This document shows positions 18,298 to 27,472 of a stretch of DNA of 64,000 nucleotides, piece after piece; the first letter of the stretch is position 1; each line of letters starts with the position of its first letter. The notes under the pieces were generated by a model, which worked only from the letters and a program-made list of their open reading frames with translations, did not search any database and was not told the DNA's origin. Position numbers and translations under genes: made by a program. The DNA comes from an uncultured Lachnospiraceae bacterium (GTDB taxonomy: Bacteria; Bacillota; Clostridia; Lachnospirales; Lachnospiraceae). The stretch lies in the NCBI GenBank assembly GCA_910586015.1, contig CAJUGJ010000006.1:81929-145928 (forward strand), written 5' to 3'.

Positions 18298-19686
18298 TTA
18301 TTTATTCGATAAATATTCATCAATTCCCTTTGCTGCAGCTTTTCCAGCCCCCATAGCCAAAATAACAGTAGCAGCACCAGTTACTGCATCTCCTCCAGCA
18401 TAAACACCTTCTTTTGTTGTTTGTCCATTTTCTTCCTGTGCAATAATACACTTATGTCCATTAATTTCAAGTCCCTTTGTTGTTGAAGAAATCAATGGAT
18501 TTGGACTTGTTCCAAGAGACATAATTACAGTATCTACATCCATAATAAACTCAGAATCTGGAATTTCTACTGGTCTTCTTCTTCCCGAAGCATCTGGTTC
18601 CCCTAACTGCATTTTTACACAACGTATTCCCTTAACAGCATCGTTTTCATCTACCAAAATTTCTTTTGGATTGGTCAGTAAATTAAAAATAATCCCCTCT
18701 TGTTTTGCATGATGTACTTCTTCCACTCTCGCTGGAAGTTCTGCTTCGCTTCTACGATAAACAATATGCACTTCTGCTCCTAAACGAAGAGCTGTTCTTG
18801 CTGCATCCATTGCGACATTTCCGCCACCAACAACAGCGACTTTCTTTCCTGCTACAATCGGTGTATCATAATCTTCGCGAAATGCTTTCATTAAATTACT
18901 TCTTGTTAAGTACTCGTTAGCAGAAAATACTCCATTTGCATTTTCTCCTGGAATTCCCATAAATTTTGGAAGTCCTGCACCAGAGCCAATAAAAACAGCA
19001 TCAAATCCCTCTTCTGTTAAGAGTTCATCTACTGTCATTGACTTTCCAATCACAACGTTTGTTTCGATTTTTACACCAAGTGATTTTACATTTTCAATTT
19101 CACTTGCTACGACTGTTTTCTTTGGAAGACGAAACTCTGGAATTCCATAGACTAAAACTCCTCCTGGTTCATGAAGAACTTCAAAGATCGTAACATCATA
19201 ACCTGCCTTGGCAAGATCTCCAGCACAGGTTAATCCAGCTGGTCCAGAACCTACCACCGCAACTTTTTTTCCTTTTTTTTGTGTTGGAGCTGTTGGACAA
19301 ATCTCATGTTCTCTCGCCCAATCAGCAACAAATCGCTCCAATTTTCCAATAGAAACAGGATCTCCTTTTATTCCTCGAATACATTTTGCCTCACACTGTG
19401 TTTCCTGTGGACATACTCTTCCACAGACAGCCGGAAGTGCTGAATACTTACTAATGACTTGATATGCTTCTTCTATATTTCCTTCTTCTACTTGTCTAAT
19501 AAATTCTGGAATATCAATGCCTACTGGACATCCCTTCTGGCATTGTGGATTTTTACATTTTAAACAACGGGTTGCCTCCTCCATTGCCTCTTCTTTATTA
19601 TATCCAAGACAAACCTCTTCAAAATTTTTTGCACGAATTTGCGGATCTTGTTCTCTGACTGGGATTTTCTTTAATACATCACCCAT
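18298..19686 (-). CDS. nfnB: NfnB, large subunit of electron-bifurcating ferredoxin:NADP reductase
   Basis: 462 residues, homologous to the small subunit of glutamate synthase and often annotated gltA/gltD. The N-terminal part carries two cysteine clusters for 4Fe-4S centres (CLKCKNPQCQKGCPVG and CGRVCPQETQCEAKC), followed by an FAD-binding GSGPAGLTCAG motif and an NADP-binding GGGNVAMDAARTA motif. With NfnA it forms the NfnAB complex, which couples reduced ferredoxin and NADH to reduce two NADP. The adjacency of nfnA (36 bases apart) and absence of a glutamate synthase large subunit support NfnB over GltD. RBS AGGAGG present. Confidence 0.9.
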   Translation of the reverse strand: MGDVLKKIPVREQDPQIRAKNFEEVCLGYNKEEAMEEATRCLKCKNPQCQKGCPVGIDIPEFIRQVEEGNIEEAYQVISKYSALPAVCGRVCPQETQCEAKCIRGIKGDPVSIGKLERFVADWAREHEICPTAPTQKKGKKVAVVGSGPAGLTCAGDLAKAGYDVTIFEVLHEPGGVLVYGIPEFRLPKKTVVASEIENVKSLGVKIETNVVIGKSMTVDELLTEEGFDAVFIGSGAGLPKFMGIPGENANGVFSANEYLTRSNLMKAFREDYDTPIVAGKKVAVVGGGNVAMDAARTALRLGAEVHIVYRRSEAELPARVEEVHHAKQEGIIFNLLTNPKEILVDENDAVKGIRCVKMQLGEPDASGRRRPVEIPDSEFIMDVDTVIMSLGTSPNPLISSTTKGLEINGHKCIIAQEENGQTTKEGVYAGGDAVTGAATVILAMGAGKAAAKGIDEYLSNK

Positions 19687-19722
19687 AATTAATCCTCCTT
19701 CTATCTACCTTTTACAATATAC

Positions 19723-20604
19723 TTAGCTACAAAGACCGCAGCCGCCATGATGGGTTGTCCCTTCTGTCTGACGTAAAATTGCTCTGCCTTCCTCTGTCTT
19801 ATACATCTGCTGTCGTTTCATTGATTCATCAAAATCCACCAAATGACCATCAAATTCTGGACCATCTACACAGGCAAATTTTACCTGTCCCCCTACTGTC
19901 AATCTACATGCTCCACACATTCCTGTTCCATCTACCATAATTGGGTTCATACTAACAACCGTTTTAATTCCCAATTCTTTTGTTAAAAGACACACAAACT
20001 TCATCATAATCACTGGACCAATTGCAATTACTAAATCATACGATTTTCCACGATTATGTATTAATTCTTTAATCATATCATTAACATTGCCTTTAAAGCC
20101 ATAAGAGCCATCATCTGTAGTGACATAAGTATTCGCAGCGACTTCTTTCATCTCTTCTTCTAAAATAATTAAACTCTTTGTTCTTGCACCAATAATACAA
20201 TCTACTTCACAACCTTGACTTTTCATCCACTTTACCTGTGGATATACAGGTGCAGTTCCAACGCCTCCTGCTACAAAAAGAATTTTCTTTTTCTTTAATT
20301 CTTCTATTGGTTCATCAATTAACTCTGATTTACATCCCAATGGTCCTGTAAAATCACGAAAACTATCTCCTACCTCATATTTTGCCATCATCTTTGTAGA
20401 AGCACCAACAATCTGAAATACTATCGTTATTGTTTCTTTCTCCCTATCATAATCACAGATAGTCAATGGAATTCGTTCCCCCTGCTCATCCATTTTTACA
20501 ATCACAAATTGTCCCGGATAACAATGTTTTGCCACTCTTGGAGCGATAACATCCATTAAAATGATGCTATCCGACAACATTTCCTTTTTTGTAATCTTGT
20601 ACAT
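19723..20604 (-). CDS. nfnA: NfnA, small subunit of electron-bifurcating ferredoxin:NADP reductase
   Basis: 293 residues, of the sulfide dehydrogenase/dihydroorotate-dehydrogenase electron-transfer type. An FAD-binding beta barrel (IPLTICDYD) is followed by an NAD-binding region (LFVAGGVGTAPVYPQ) and a C-terminal 2Fe-2S cluster motif (GTGMCGACRLTVGGQVKFAC). It ends with a Cys pair (GGCGLCS), giving an unusual Cys-rich tail. It is first in the nfnAB operon; two palindromes lie upstream. Function follows from the family pair and is well supported. Confidence 0.9.
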   Translation of the reverse strand: MYKITKKEMLSDSIILMDVIAPRVAKHCYPGQFVIVKMDEQGERIPLTICDYDREKETITIVFQIVGASTKMMAKYEVGDSFRDFTGPLGCKSELIDEPIEELKKKKILFVAGGVGTAPVYPQVKWMKSQGCEVDCIIGARTKSLIILEEEMKEVAANTYVTTDDGSYGFKGNVNDMIKELIHNRGKSYDLVIAIGPVIMMKFVCLLTKELGIKTVVSMNPIMVDGTGMCGACRLTVGGQVKFACVDGPEFDGHLVDFDESMKRQQMYKTEEGRAILRQTEGTTHHGGCGLCS

Positions 20605-20640
20605 ATTGCTCTCCTTTTCTGCATATAACTATATTTGACC

Positions 20641-20698
20641 ATATACCATTTGGCATATAGCTATCTTTTCAGTACATTGTTGTGTTATATGATATAAC
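20641..20698. promoter_or_regulatory. Two palindromes upstream of nfnA
   Basis: A perfect 15-base palindrome GTTATATGATATAAC (20684-20698) and an 18-base near-palindrome ATATACCATTTGGCATAT (20641-20658) lie 37-94 bases upstream of the nfnA start. They are plausible operators; neither matches the Rex consensus I know. Confidence 0.4.
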
Positions 20699-20768
20699 TT
20701 GTAGATTTTTATTGACTATTATTTTTATTATACCTCAGCAGATTCCAAAAATCTAGATCTTTTTAAAA

Positions 20769-20829
20769 GTTTCGTAGTATTAATCTCTGGGAATCTTTTC
20801 TTATTTTCCAGATTTTAATACTACGAAAT
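20769..20829 (-). terminator. Long terminator hairpin after ytaF-like gene
   Basis: TTTCGTAGTATTAA near 20770 pairs with TTTAATACTACGAAA near 20814-20828, with further pairing inside (CTGG/CCAG), 12 bases after the stop. The T run after it on the minus strand is short (TTTT). Confidence 0.7.
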
Positions 20830-20840
20830 TTCTAACATTT

Positions 20841-21398
20841 TTAAAAAAATGCTCTTAAAATACCAATTAAAATTAACATTGCACCAGAAATCATACCACT
20901 GATTCTACTATTTATTGTAGCAAATTTTTTCCCTTTTCCAACAATATATAACCCAATACATAAAAAAAATAGTTGTAATAGTCCTACAAAAATACCAAGT
21001 AAAAACCATGACATTTGTAATGCTCCAACTGCCATCCCAACACTAATTGAATCTGCGGACAGAGCAACTGCTAATAAAATACTTTCTCCACTCTCAATCT
21101 TTTTTGAATCATTTATGTCATAATCATTTGCCTCTCCGTTGGTTAATCCATTATGAATAAAGATTGCTCCCATTAAAAATAAAATCAAAAGTCCAAGATA
21201 ATTTGTACACCACTTTGGAAGAACAGCACTCATTCCCTGACCAATTAGGGCACTTCCCCACATAATAAAAATAGACATTATACCAATAATTATTTTTGCA
21301 TGAAAAGGAATCGTGACCTTTTTAACGGCATAAGCAGCTCCGATTCCAAGAGCATCTATACTGAGGGTGAATGCTAACAATAATAAAGAAATCCACAT
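20841..21398 (-). CDS. ytaF: YtaF/MntP-like membrane protein
   Basis: 185 residues with about six membrane spans in two homologous halves. The first half has AFTLSIDALGIGAAYAV and the second LAVALSADSISVGMAVG, the paired Asp-containing signature shared by MntP manganese exporters and the sporulation membrane protein YtaF. The loop (EANDYDINDSKK) and the length fit YtaF rather better than MntP, so metal export is possible but not assured. The RBS is AAGGTG, in the loop of a hairpin whose stem includes the start codon. Confidence 0.7.
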   Translation of the reverse strand: MWISLLLLAFTLSIDALGIGAAYAVKKVTIPFHAKIIIGIMSIFIMWGSALIGQGMSAVLPKWCTNYLGLLILFLMGAIFIHNGLTNGEANDYDINDSKKIESGESILLAVALSADSISVGMAVGALQMSWFLLGIFVGLLQLFFLCIGLYIVGKGKKFATINSRISGMISGAMLILIGILRAFF

Positions 21399-21443
21399 AC
21401 CATCACCTTAAATTTAGGTTCTACTACTATGGTATGTGGATTT
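21389..21443 (-). promoter_or_regulatory. Hairpin enclosing the ytaF-like start codon
   Basis: A perfect 15-base inverted repeat (21389-21403 with 21429-21443) has a 25-base loop. The 3' arm on the minus strand includes the ATG of the ytaF-like gene and its first codons; AAGGTG lies in the loop. The hairpin also follows the stop codon of the kinase gene by 25 bases, so it could be a terminator, a translation-control element, or both. Confidence 0.55.
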
Positions 21444-21468
21444 TTTATTCCGGTGTCAAAATCATATA

Positions 21469-22230
21469 TTAGAGTTTCACCCGAAAACAAATATAATTTT
21501 TTCCTTCGATTTCCTCATTTTCTACAAATAGTTCTCCTCTGTACTGTTCTACAAGTCTTTTTACATTCCAAAGTCCTAGTCCTCTTTTTCCATCTTTTTG
21601 TTTTGTAGAGTATCCACGTTCAAAAAATTTAGAAAGTTGTCCAATCGATAATGGTTCATGTTCATTTTTGATTTCAAAGATAAAATGTTCTTCTTCAGAG
21701 GTTAAAAACAGGCGAAGTTTTCTTTTATCTTCATTGCAAGCTTCTACTGCATTGTCAAATAGCGAGCCAATCACTTCAATCAGATCTCGTTCTGGTACAT
21801 TGGTTAAAATTTCATGACTTCCTACAATTAAAACTACAGATATCTTATTTTTAAATTCCATTAACTTACTATATAGAAATCCCGCTAAAACCTTGTCGCT
21901 GATCTTTAATAGGCTTAAATAATTATTATCTCTTTCTTGTATGATCTGTCGAATATATTTCGACTGTTCTTTTACTAATTCATCATACGTTTCTATCATA
22001 ATGTGCATATTTAAAATTGCGTTTAGATGATTATCAAATTCATGCTGCTTTGCTCTAATTTCTTGTATCAATCCCTCTAATGGTTTTACATAGGTTCGAT
22101 ACATTTGGAGTTCTTTTTCTTGCTTTTGATAAATAGCAATATCTCTTTTCCAAAGTAAAATTAAAACGATAATCACCATGAAAATAACACTCAGCAGAAT
22201 ACAGGTTTTCAAATCCAAAAAACCATTCAT
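21469..22230 (-). CDS. GHKL-type sensor histidine kinase (AgrC-like core, one membrane span)
   Basis: 253 residues. A single N-terminal hydrophobic segment (about 8-27) and a coiled coil (about 30-60) precede the phospho-acceptor region QHEFDNHLNAI (His about 63 or 68) and an HATPase domain with SLFDNAVEAC (N box), GLGLWNVKRLV (G2 box). This is the GHKL core seen in AgrC-type kinases, but without their six-span sensor domain. It overlaps the regulator gene by 4 bases (ATGA). No AgrB/AgrD genes are seen here. The input signal is unknown. Confidence 0.85.
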   Translation of the reverse strand: MNGFLDLKTCILLSVIFMVIIVLILLWKRDIAIYQKQEKELQMYRTYVKPLEGLIQEIRAKQHEFDNHLNAILNMHIMIETYDELVKEQSKYIRQIIQERDNNYLSLLKISDKVLAGFLYSKLMEFKNKISVVLIVGSHEILTNVPERDLIEVIGSLFDNAVEACNEDKRKLRLFLTSEEEHFIFEIKNEHEPLSIGQLSKFFERGYSTKQKDGKRGLGLWNVKRLVEQYRGELFVENEEIEGKNYICFRVKL

Positions 22231-22952
22231 CTTAGAAAACTCCTCATTCTACTTTTATAGGTAACTCCAATTTCTATTGTCTGTGTTACCTCTTTTAATT
22301 TTATGACTCCATTGACCAAATCAATATATTCAATATATCCAATATGAATAACAAACATTCTATGACATTGAATAAATTCTTTGTCAGGAAGCTTTTGTAA
22401 TATCTGTTTTAAAGTGATATATTTTACAGATATTGTTTCATTTGTAAGTATTAATTCAATTCCTCTTGGAATTGCTTTTATATAAATAATATCTGCTATA
22501 TAAATACGAAAATTAATTCCATCTTTTTTTATGGTAATTTGCTGTCCTTTTTCCTGTTCTTTTGTACGTAATACTTTTTTTACAATTTCTTCTATCTCTT
22601 GTCTACGATATGGTTTTACTAAATATCGATAACAGGAAGCCTCTCTGTAAGAAGGCAGTTCTAATTCTGTAATAGAAGTTACAAATATAATTGGAGTAAA
22701 TTCATATTCCTCTCTTTTTCGCAATTTTTTTGCAAAATAAAATCCAGAGATATCCTCTTTCCGGTTTTGATTTGAGATTAAATGAATATCTAAAAAAAAC
22801 AGATCAAATTTAGTATTCTTCAAGAACTCTTCTGCCTGTTCTAAGGTTAATGCACAAAAGACATGAATGTCATTTGAAATGTTGTGAATGATTGATTTAA
22901 GTATTTGACTACTCTTTGAACAATCTTCCAATACCATTACATTTAACATCAT
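22227..22952 (-). CDS. LytTR-family response regulator
   Basis: 241 residues: a receiver domain (LEDCSKSS acidic pocket, FFLDIHL with the phospho-acceptor Asp, VTS, KPY lysine) followed by a LytTR DNA-binding domain (about 140-240, with FIQCHRMFVIHIGYIEYID). The receiver is long, with an insert ISNQNRKEDISGF after the phosphorylation site. Translationally coupled to the downstream kinase gene. Starts ATGATG with GAGGAG upstream. It lies 18 bases after the SPFH gene, suggesting one transcript NfeD-SPFH-regulator-kinase. Confidence 0.9.
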   Translation of the reverse strand: MMLNVMVLEDCSKSSQILKSIIHNISNDIHVFCALTLEQAEEFLKNTKFDLFFLDIHLISNQNRKEDISGFYFAKKLRKREEYEFTPIIFVTSITELELPSYREASCYRYLVKPYRRQEIEEIVKKVLRTKEQEKGQQITIKKDGINFRIYIADIIYIKAIPRGIELILTNETISVKYITLKQILQKLPDKEFIQCHRMFVIHIGYIEYIDLVNGVIKLKEVTQTIEIGVTYKSRMRSFLR

Positions 22953-22970
22953 GTCTTCTCCTCATCTGTC

Positions 22971-23909
22971 TTATTTATCTGGCTGATCTTTTGCCACTTC
23001 TACAATACTTTTTGTCAATCCTGCAATACTTTGAATTTCAGATGGAATAATAATCTTTGTAGCTTTACCATCAGCAGCTTTCATAAATGCTTCTAAGCTC
23101 TTTAATTGAAGTACTGCATTTTGTGGAGCTGCTTGATTTAATAATTCAATTCCTTGTGCATTTGCTTTCTGAACAGCAACAATTGCCATTGCCTGACCTT
23201 CTGCTTCACGAATCGTAGCTTCCTTTTTTGCCTCCGCACGTAAAATTGCAGCTTCTTTTTCTGCCTCTGCCTCTAAGATTGCTGATTCTTTCTTTCCTTC
23301 TGCTACTAAAATTGTAGATTTCTTTTCTCCTTCTGCACGAAGAATAGATTCTCTTCGTTCTCTCTCTGCCTTCATTTGCTTTTCCATCGCATCTCGAATA
23401 GCAGCTGGAGGAATAATATTTTTTAATTCCACACGATTGACTTTTATTCCCCATGGATCCGTTGCTACATCTAGGGAAACTCTCATCTTTGTATTAATAA
23501 TCTCACGAGAAGTTAAAGTTTGATCTAATTCTAAATCTCCAATAATATTTCTCAGTGTTGTTGCGGTTAAATTTTCAATTGCCATAATAGGATGTTCTAC
23601 TCCATAGGCAAATAACTTTGGATCAGTAATTTGATAAAAGACTACTGTGTCAATTTGCATAGTAACATTATCTTTGGTAATTACTGGCTGTGGAGCAAAA
23701 TCTACTACCTGTTCTTTTAAAATAATCTTTTTTGCAATCTTATCAATCAAAGGGGTTTTAAAATGAAATCCAACACTCCATGTTCCTTGATATGCCCCTA
23801 ATCGTTCTACAACATATGCCTGTGCTTGTGGTACAATCTTTACACAAGATGCGATAATAATTAAAATTAAAATCAATAATCCAATTACTAAATAACCTAA
23901 AAAATCCAT
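22971..23909 (-). CDS. SPFH/band 7 membrane protein (stomatin/QmcA-like)
   Basis: 312 residues. N-terminal membrane anchor (about 4-23), SPFH domain (QAYVVERLGAYQGTW to about 180) with the family segment IGDLELDQTLTSREIIN, then a long Glu/Ala/Lys-rich coiled coil (about 180-250, repeats of AEKEAAILRAEAKKEA type) and a C-terminal amphipathic part. Such proteins organise membrane microdomains and often pair with NfeD proteins, as here (3 bases apart). RBS GGGAGGAG. Confidence 0.92.
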   Translation of the reverse strand: MDFLGYLVIGLLILILIIIASCVKIVPQAQAYVVERLGAYQGTWSVGFHFKTPLIDKIAKKIILKEQVVDFAPQPVITKDNVTMQIDTVVFYQITDPKLFAYGVEHPIMAIENLTATTLRNIIGDLELDQTLTSREIINTKMRVSLDVATDPWGIKVNRVELKNIIPPAAIRDAMEKQMKAERERRESILRAEGEKKSTILVAEGKKESAILEAEAEKEAAILRAEAKKEATIREAEGQAMAIVAVQKANAQGIELLNQAAPQNAVLQLKSLEAFMKAADGKATKIIIPSEIQSIAGLTKSIVEVAKDQPDK

Positions 23910-23912
23910 ATT

Positions 23913-24353
23913 CTAAATCTCCTCCCTATATTCTTTTACAATTAACTTTACTCCTACGATGTCAATAATCTGAACTTTTGTGCCGGGTTCAATACAAGTT
24001 TTTTCTTCTTTTGTGCGAACAGTCCAAGTCTGCCCGTTTACCACAGCCGCTCCAGTTTGATTGAAATTATCCACTCGCTCTGTTACCCTGACTACTTTTC
24101 CGATCAGTCCTTCGTAATTTGTTTTTACCCTCTTTTTGTTCAAATATTTGACTGCCACCGGTCTTGTAAAAAATAACAAAATCAAGGAAACAACAATAAA
24201 GAGAATCAACTGTACCCAGATGTTTGCCTTTAGATATGTTGAGATAAATGCAACAAGTGCACCTCCTACAAACCATATCGTAGTCAATCCTAGTGTTATG
24301 ATCTCTACGAGCAGAAGCACTACAAGTACAATGAGCCAGATAATAGAATCCAT
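23913..24353 (-). CDS. NfeD-like membrane protein
   Basis: 146 residues from the ATG at 24353, which has AAAGGGGAACGT before it; the ATG at 24380 has no ribosome binding site. Two or three membrane spans (about 2-22, 27-45 and 48-68) are followed by an OB-fold (about 85-145) containing LIGKVVRVTERVDNFNQTGAAVV, typical of short NfeD proteins. It is translated just ahead of the SPFH gene and the pair is a standard module. Role: partner of the SPFH scaffold. Confidence 0.88.
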   Translation of the reverse strand: MDSIIWLIVLVVLLLVEIITLGLTTIWFVGGALVAFISTYLKANIWVQLILFIVVSLILLFFTRPVAVKYLNKKRVKTNYEGLIGKVVRVTERVDNFNQTGAAVVNGQTWTVRTKEEKTCIEPGTKVQIIDIVGVKLIVKEYREEI

Positions 24354-24541
24354 ATACGTTCCCCTTTCGTGCAGCCACACGTTCCTTTCTTTTTTGTTAT
24401 CTTAAGAATATATGAAATTTTAAAATCTGGCAATCGTTTTTGCGTGAATTCTGTGATTTTCTGCTTCAATGAAATCTACTTTAAATTCTATCCGATTTTT
24501 CTTTTCCCGTCAATACCTTCTACAAAAGTGTAGCATAAACA

Positions 24542-24591
24542 AAAGCAAACTATTCAAAAATAATAGAAAGATTTTTTTGAATAGTTGCTTT
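24542..24591 (-). terminator. Intrinsic terminator after the P-type ATPase
   Basis: AAAGCAACTATTCAAAAA on the minus strand pairs with TTTTTGAATAGTTTGCTTT (one bulged base), followed by TGTTT. It lies 8 bases past the stop. Confidence 0.75.
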
Positions 24592-24598
24592 CAAATTT

Positions 24599-27349
24599 TT
24601 ATGAAAATTTATTCATGTGTTTATTCTGACAAAAATATTTTTGTATTTCTACAATTGGAATTGGAAGAAACGATAAAATTGCGGTGAATATCCATTGAAT
24701 TGTGGAAAGTGGTTGTACTTGAAAAATATCCGCGAGTGGTTTATAAGAAATTACTGCAATCTGAAGAAAAGCACATATGAAAAAGGAAATTAACATTTTG
24801 GGATTACTCCACAATCCAATCGTTCTTAGAGAATATTCACTTCGCATGTTAAATGCGTGACAAAGTTGAGATAAACTTAAAACAGCAAAACAACAGGTCG
24901 TTCCGCCAAGCATATAAGCAATTAAGGCTAAAAATCCAATCATTGCCCCTTCAAAAATAATTTTAAATATTAGTCCATCTGCAAACATTCCTTTCTTTGG
25001 AGAAATAGGTTTTCGGTTCATAATATCTGTAGCAGGTGGTTCTACTCCTAAAGCGATTGCTGGCAAAGAATCTGTTACTAAATTGACCCATAAAAGTTGT
25101 ACTGCTGCCAAAGGAGAAGGAAGTCCAAATAAAATAGCAGTAAAGATTGTAATAATTTCACCGATGTTGCTAGAAAGCAGAAAATGAATGGATTTTTTAA
25201 TATTGTCATATATTCCTCTTCCTTCTTTTACTGCTGCTACAATCGTTGCAAAATTGTCATCCATTAATATCATATCTGAAGCATTTTTTGCTACATCTGT
25301 CCCCGTTTTCCCCATGACACATCCAATATCCGCTGCTTTTAAGGCTGGAGCATCATTGACACCATCTCCTGTCATTGCAACAACTTCCCCTCTCTTTTGT
25401 AATGCCTTTACAATACGCACTTTATGTTCTGGCGAAACTCTAGCAAATACACGATATTTATAAATTTGTTCACTGAGATCTGTATCTGTCATTCGATTTA
25501 ATTCTTCACCCGTAATAACACGTGTATCCAGATAAGAAGATACTGCTAATTCTGCTACAGCTACCTTTCCACTTTCTAAAGGCAAAAGAGGCGGTTTTTT
25601 TTCTGATGTTAAAATTCCAAGTTCCTTTGCAATTGCACTTGCTGTGACTGCATGATCTCCAGTAATCATAACAGGTGTAATTCCAGCCGAACGACATAAT
25701 GCCACTGCATCTTTTACTTCTGGTCTTGGAGGATCGATCATTCCAAAAAGCCCTAAAAAAGTAAGATTTTGTTCTAATTGTGTTGCTGTCATCTGTTCTG
25801 GAGAGCGTTCTAACTTTTTTCCGGAAATCGCAATTACTCGAAGTGCTCTACTAGTCAAACGATCGTTTTGGCGCTTTATTTTATTTCTTAAAGTAACGGT
25901 TAATGGTTCTTTTTTTCCTTTATTATAACTATTGGTACAAAGCGGAAGAAGTAAATCAAGTGCTCCCTTTGTAATGGAAATATATCCGCCATCTGGCAAT
26001 CTATGTACTGTAGTCATTCGTTTTCTTATAGAATCAAATGGAAGTTCTCTAACTCTAGGATATGTTGCTTGAATTTTTCCATAGTTGACTCCAGCATATA
26101 AAGCAGAAGTAAGTAGAGCACTTTCTGTCGGTTCTCCAGAAACTTCAAATACTTTTTCTTCCAAATCAGAAGTTTTTTTCTTCTTTTTCTTTCCATTTTC
26201 TGATTCTAATATAGAATTATTGCATAATATTGCCGCAGTAAATAATGCTATCCCCTCTTTTTTCTCTGCTGCTTCTTTTAAAGATAGTTCTGTTTCTTCA
26301 GGTAAATTTATTGCTGTAACTGTCATTTTATTTTGTGTCAAAGTTCCTGTTTTATCTGAGCAGATATATGTTGCACTTCCTAATGTTTCTACGGCTGGCA
26401 GTTTTCGAATAACTGCATTTTTCTTTGCCATCCGCTGAACTCCTAATGAAAGCATAATGGTTACTACAGCTGGCAACCCTTCTGGAATTGCTGCTACAGC
26501 CAAGCTAACACTTGTCATAAACATTGAAAATAATGCTCTTCCCTGTAATACTCCCAAAACGAAAATGATAATACAAATACATAAGGCAGCAATTCCTAAA
26601 ACCTTTCCTGTCTTTTCTAATCTTTTTTGTAAAGGAGTATCTGGTGTGCTATCTTCCATAATTAAAGCAGCAATATGACCAACTTCTGTTTTCATTCCAG
26701 TTGCTGTAACAACTGCACTACCTCTTCCATATGTTATAATTCCTGTCGAAGGAACCATATTTTTTCTATCTCCTAACATGGCTTCTTCCTTTAATACAAC
26801 ATTAGCATCTTTTCCAACTGGATGAGATTCTCCTGTTAAAGCTGACTCGTCTACTTTTAAATCAATCGAATCAATTAATCTTGCATCAGCTGGTACATAA
26901 TGTCCTGTCTCTAAAAAAATAATATCTCCTAAAACCAATTCCTGAGATGGAATACTTTTTCTCTTCCCCTCTCTAAGTACAAGTGCATTGGGAGCAGACA
27001 TTTGTTTTAGTGCCTCTAGAGCTTTTTCTGCCTTCTCTTCTTGAATTAATCCCAAAATAGCATTTAATAAAATAATAGCTAAAATAATCAAAGGATCCAC
27101 AAAATCAGCTTCGCCTTCTGCTAAAGACACCAAAAACGAAATGATTGCGGCTGCAATCAATACTAAGATCATAAAGTCAGAAAATTGTGCAAAAAATCGA
27201 GAAATTAAACTCTTCTTTTTTTTAGCAGCAAGTATATTTAAACCATTTGCCTGCCTGCGGATGCGAACTTCCTTTTCTGAAAGTCCAGTTTTGGGATCGG
27301 TATGTAACTGTTTTAATGTCTCTTCTATTGTCAGCGAATGATAATTCAT
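24599..27349 (-). CDS. Calcium-type P-type ATPase
   Basis: 916 residues from the ATG at 27349, chosen because GGAGGTCTTT directly precedes it; the track-length ATG at 27382 is upstream of this signal. An N-terminal cation ATPase domain is followed by a TGES motif (ALTGESHPVGK), the phosphorylated Asp in CSDKTGTLTQNKMT, the hinge TGDGVNDAPALK and about ten membrane spans, with VAAIPEGLPAVVTI in span 4 and NIGEIITIF/LWVNLVTDSLPA in spans 5-6, which fits SERCA/PMCA-like calcium pumps. A Lys-rich insert (GKKKKKKTSD) lies in the nucleotide-binding domain. It exports calcium, or possibly manganese, using ATP. Confidence 0.92.
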   Translation of the reverse strand: MNYHSLTIEETLKQLHTDPKTGLSEKEVRIRRQANGLNILAAKKKKSLISRFFAQFSDFMILVLIAAAIISFLVSLAEGEADFVDPLIILAIILLNAILGLIQEEKAEKALEALKQMSAPNALVLREGKRKSIPSQELVLGDIIFLETGHYVPADARLIDSIDLKVDESALTGESHPVGKDANVVLKEEAMLGDRKNMVPSTGIITYGRGSAVVTATGMKTEVGHIAALIMEDSTPDTPLQKRLEKTGKVLGIAALCICIIIFVLGVLQGRALFSMFMTSVSLAVAAIPEGLPAVVTIMLSLGVQRMAKKNAVIRKLPAVETLGSATYICSDKTGTLTQNKMTVTAINLPEETELSLKEAAEKKEGIALFTAAILCNNSILESENGKKKKKKTSDLEEKVFEVSGEPTESALLTSALYAGVNYGKIQATYPRVRELPFDSIRKRMTTVHRLPDGGYISITKGALDLLLPLCTNSYNKGKKEPLTVTLRNKIKRQNDRLTSRALRVIAISGKKLERSPEQMTATQLEQNLTFLGLFGMIDPPRPEVKDAVALCRSAGITPVMITGDHAVTASAIAKELGILTSEKKPPLLPLESGKVAVAELAVSSYLDTRVITGEELNRMTDTDLSEQIYKYRVFARVSPEHKVRIVKALQKRGEVVAMTGDGVNDAPALKAADIGCVMGKTGTDVAKNASDMILMDDNFATIVAAVKEGRGIYDNIKKSIHFLLSSNIGEIITIFTAILFGLPSPLAAVQLLWVNLVTDSLPAIALGVEPPATDIMNRKPISPKKGMFADGLIFKIIFEGAMIGFLALIAYMLGGTTCCFAVLSLSQLCHAFNMRSEYSLRTIGLWSNPKMLISFFICAFLQIAVISYKPLADIFQVQPLSTIQWIFTAILSFLPIPIVEIQKYFCQNKHMNKFS

Positions 27350-27472
27350 AAAGACCTCCATTCTTGCACATTTCTTTTTCAAAAATAATCATATGGAATC
27401 AATCAGGTTAGAATAATATATGCAGCACTGGAAAAGATATGTACCAAGAAAAGGTATTGCGGAGGTGAACTT

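Noticed and set aside
18298-19686. Glutamate synthase small subunit
   Set aside because: No large subunit gene is present and the neighbour is an NfnA-type protein, which points to NfnAB.
23206-23454. Minus-strand ORF inside the SPFH gene
   Set aside because: It is a shadow of the repetitive coiled-coil coding sequence in another frame.
24067-24378. Minus-strand 103-codon ORF over the NfeD gene
   Set aside because: Out-of-frame shadow; the NfeD frame has the conserved sequence and the ribosome binding site.
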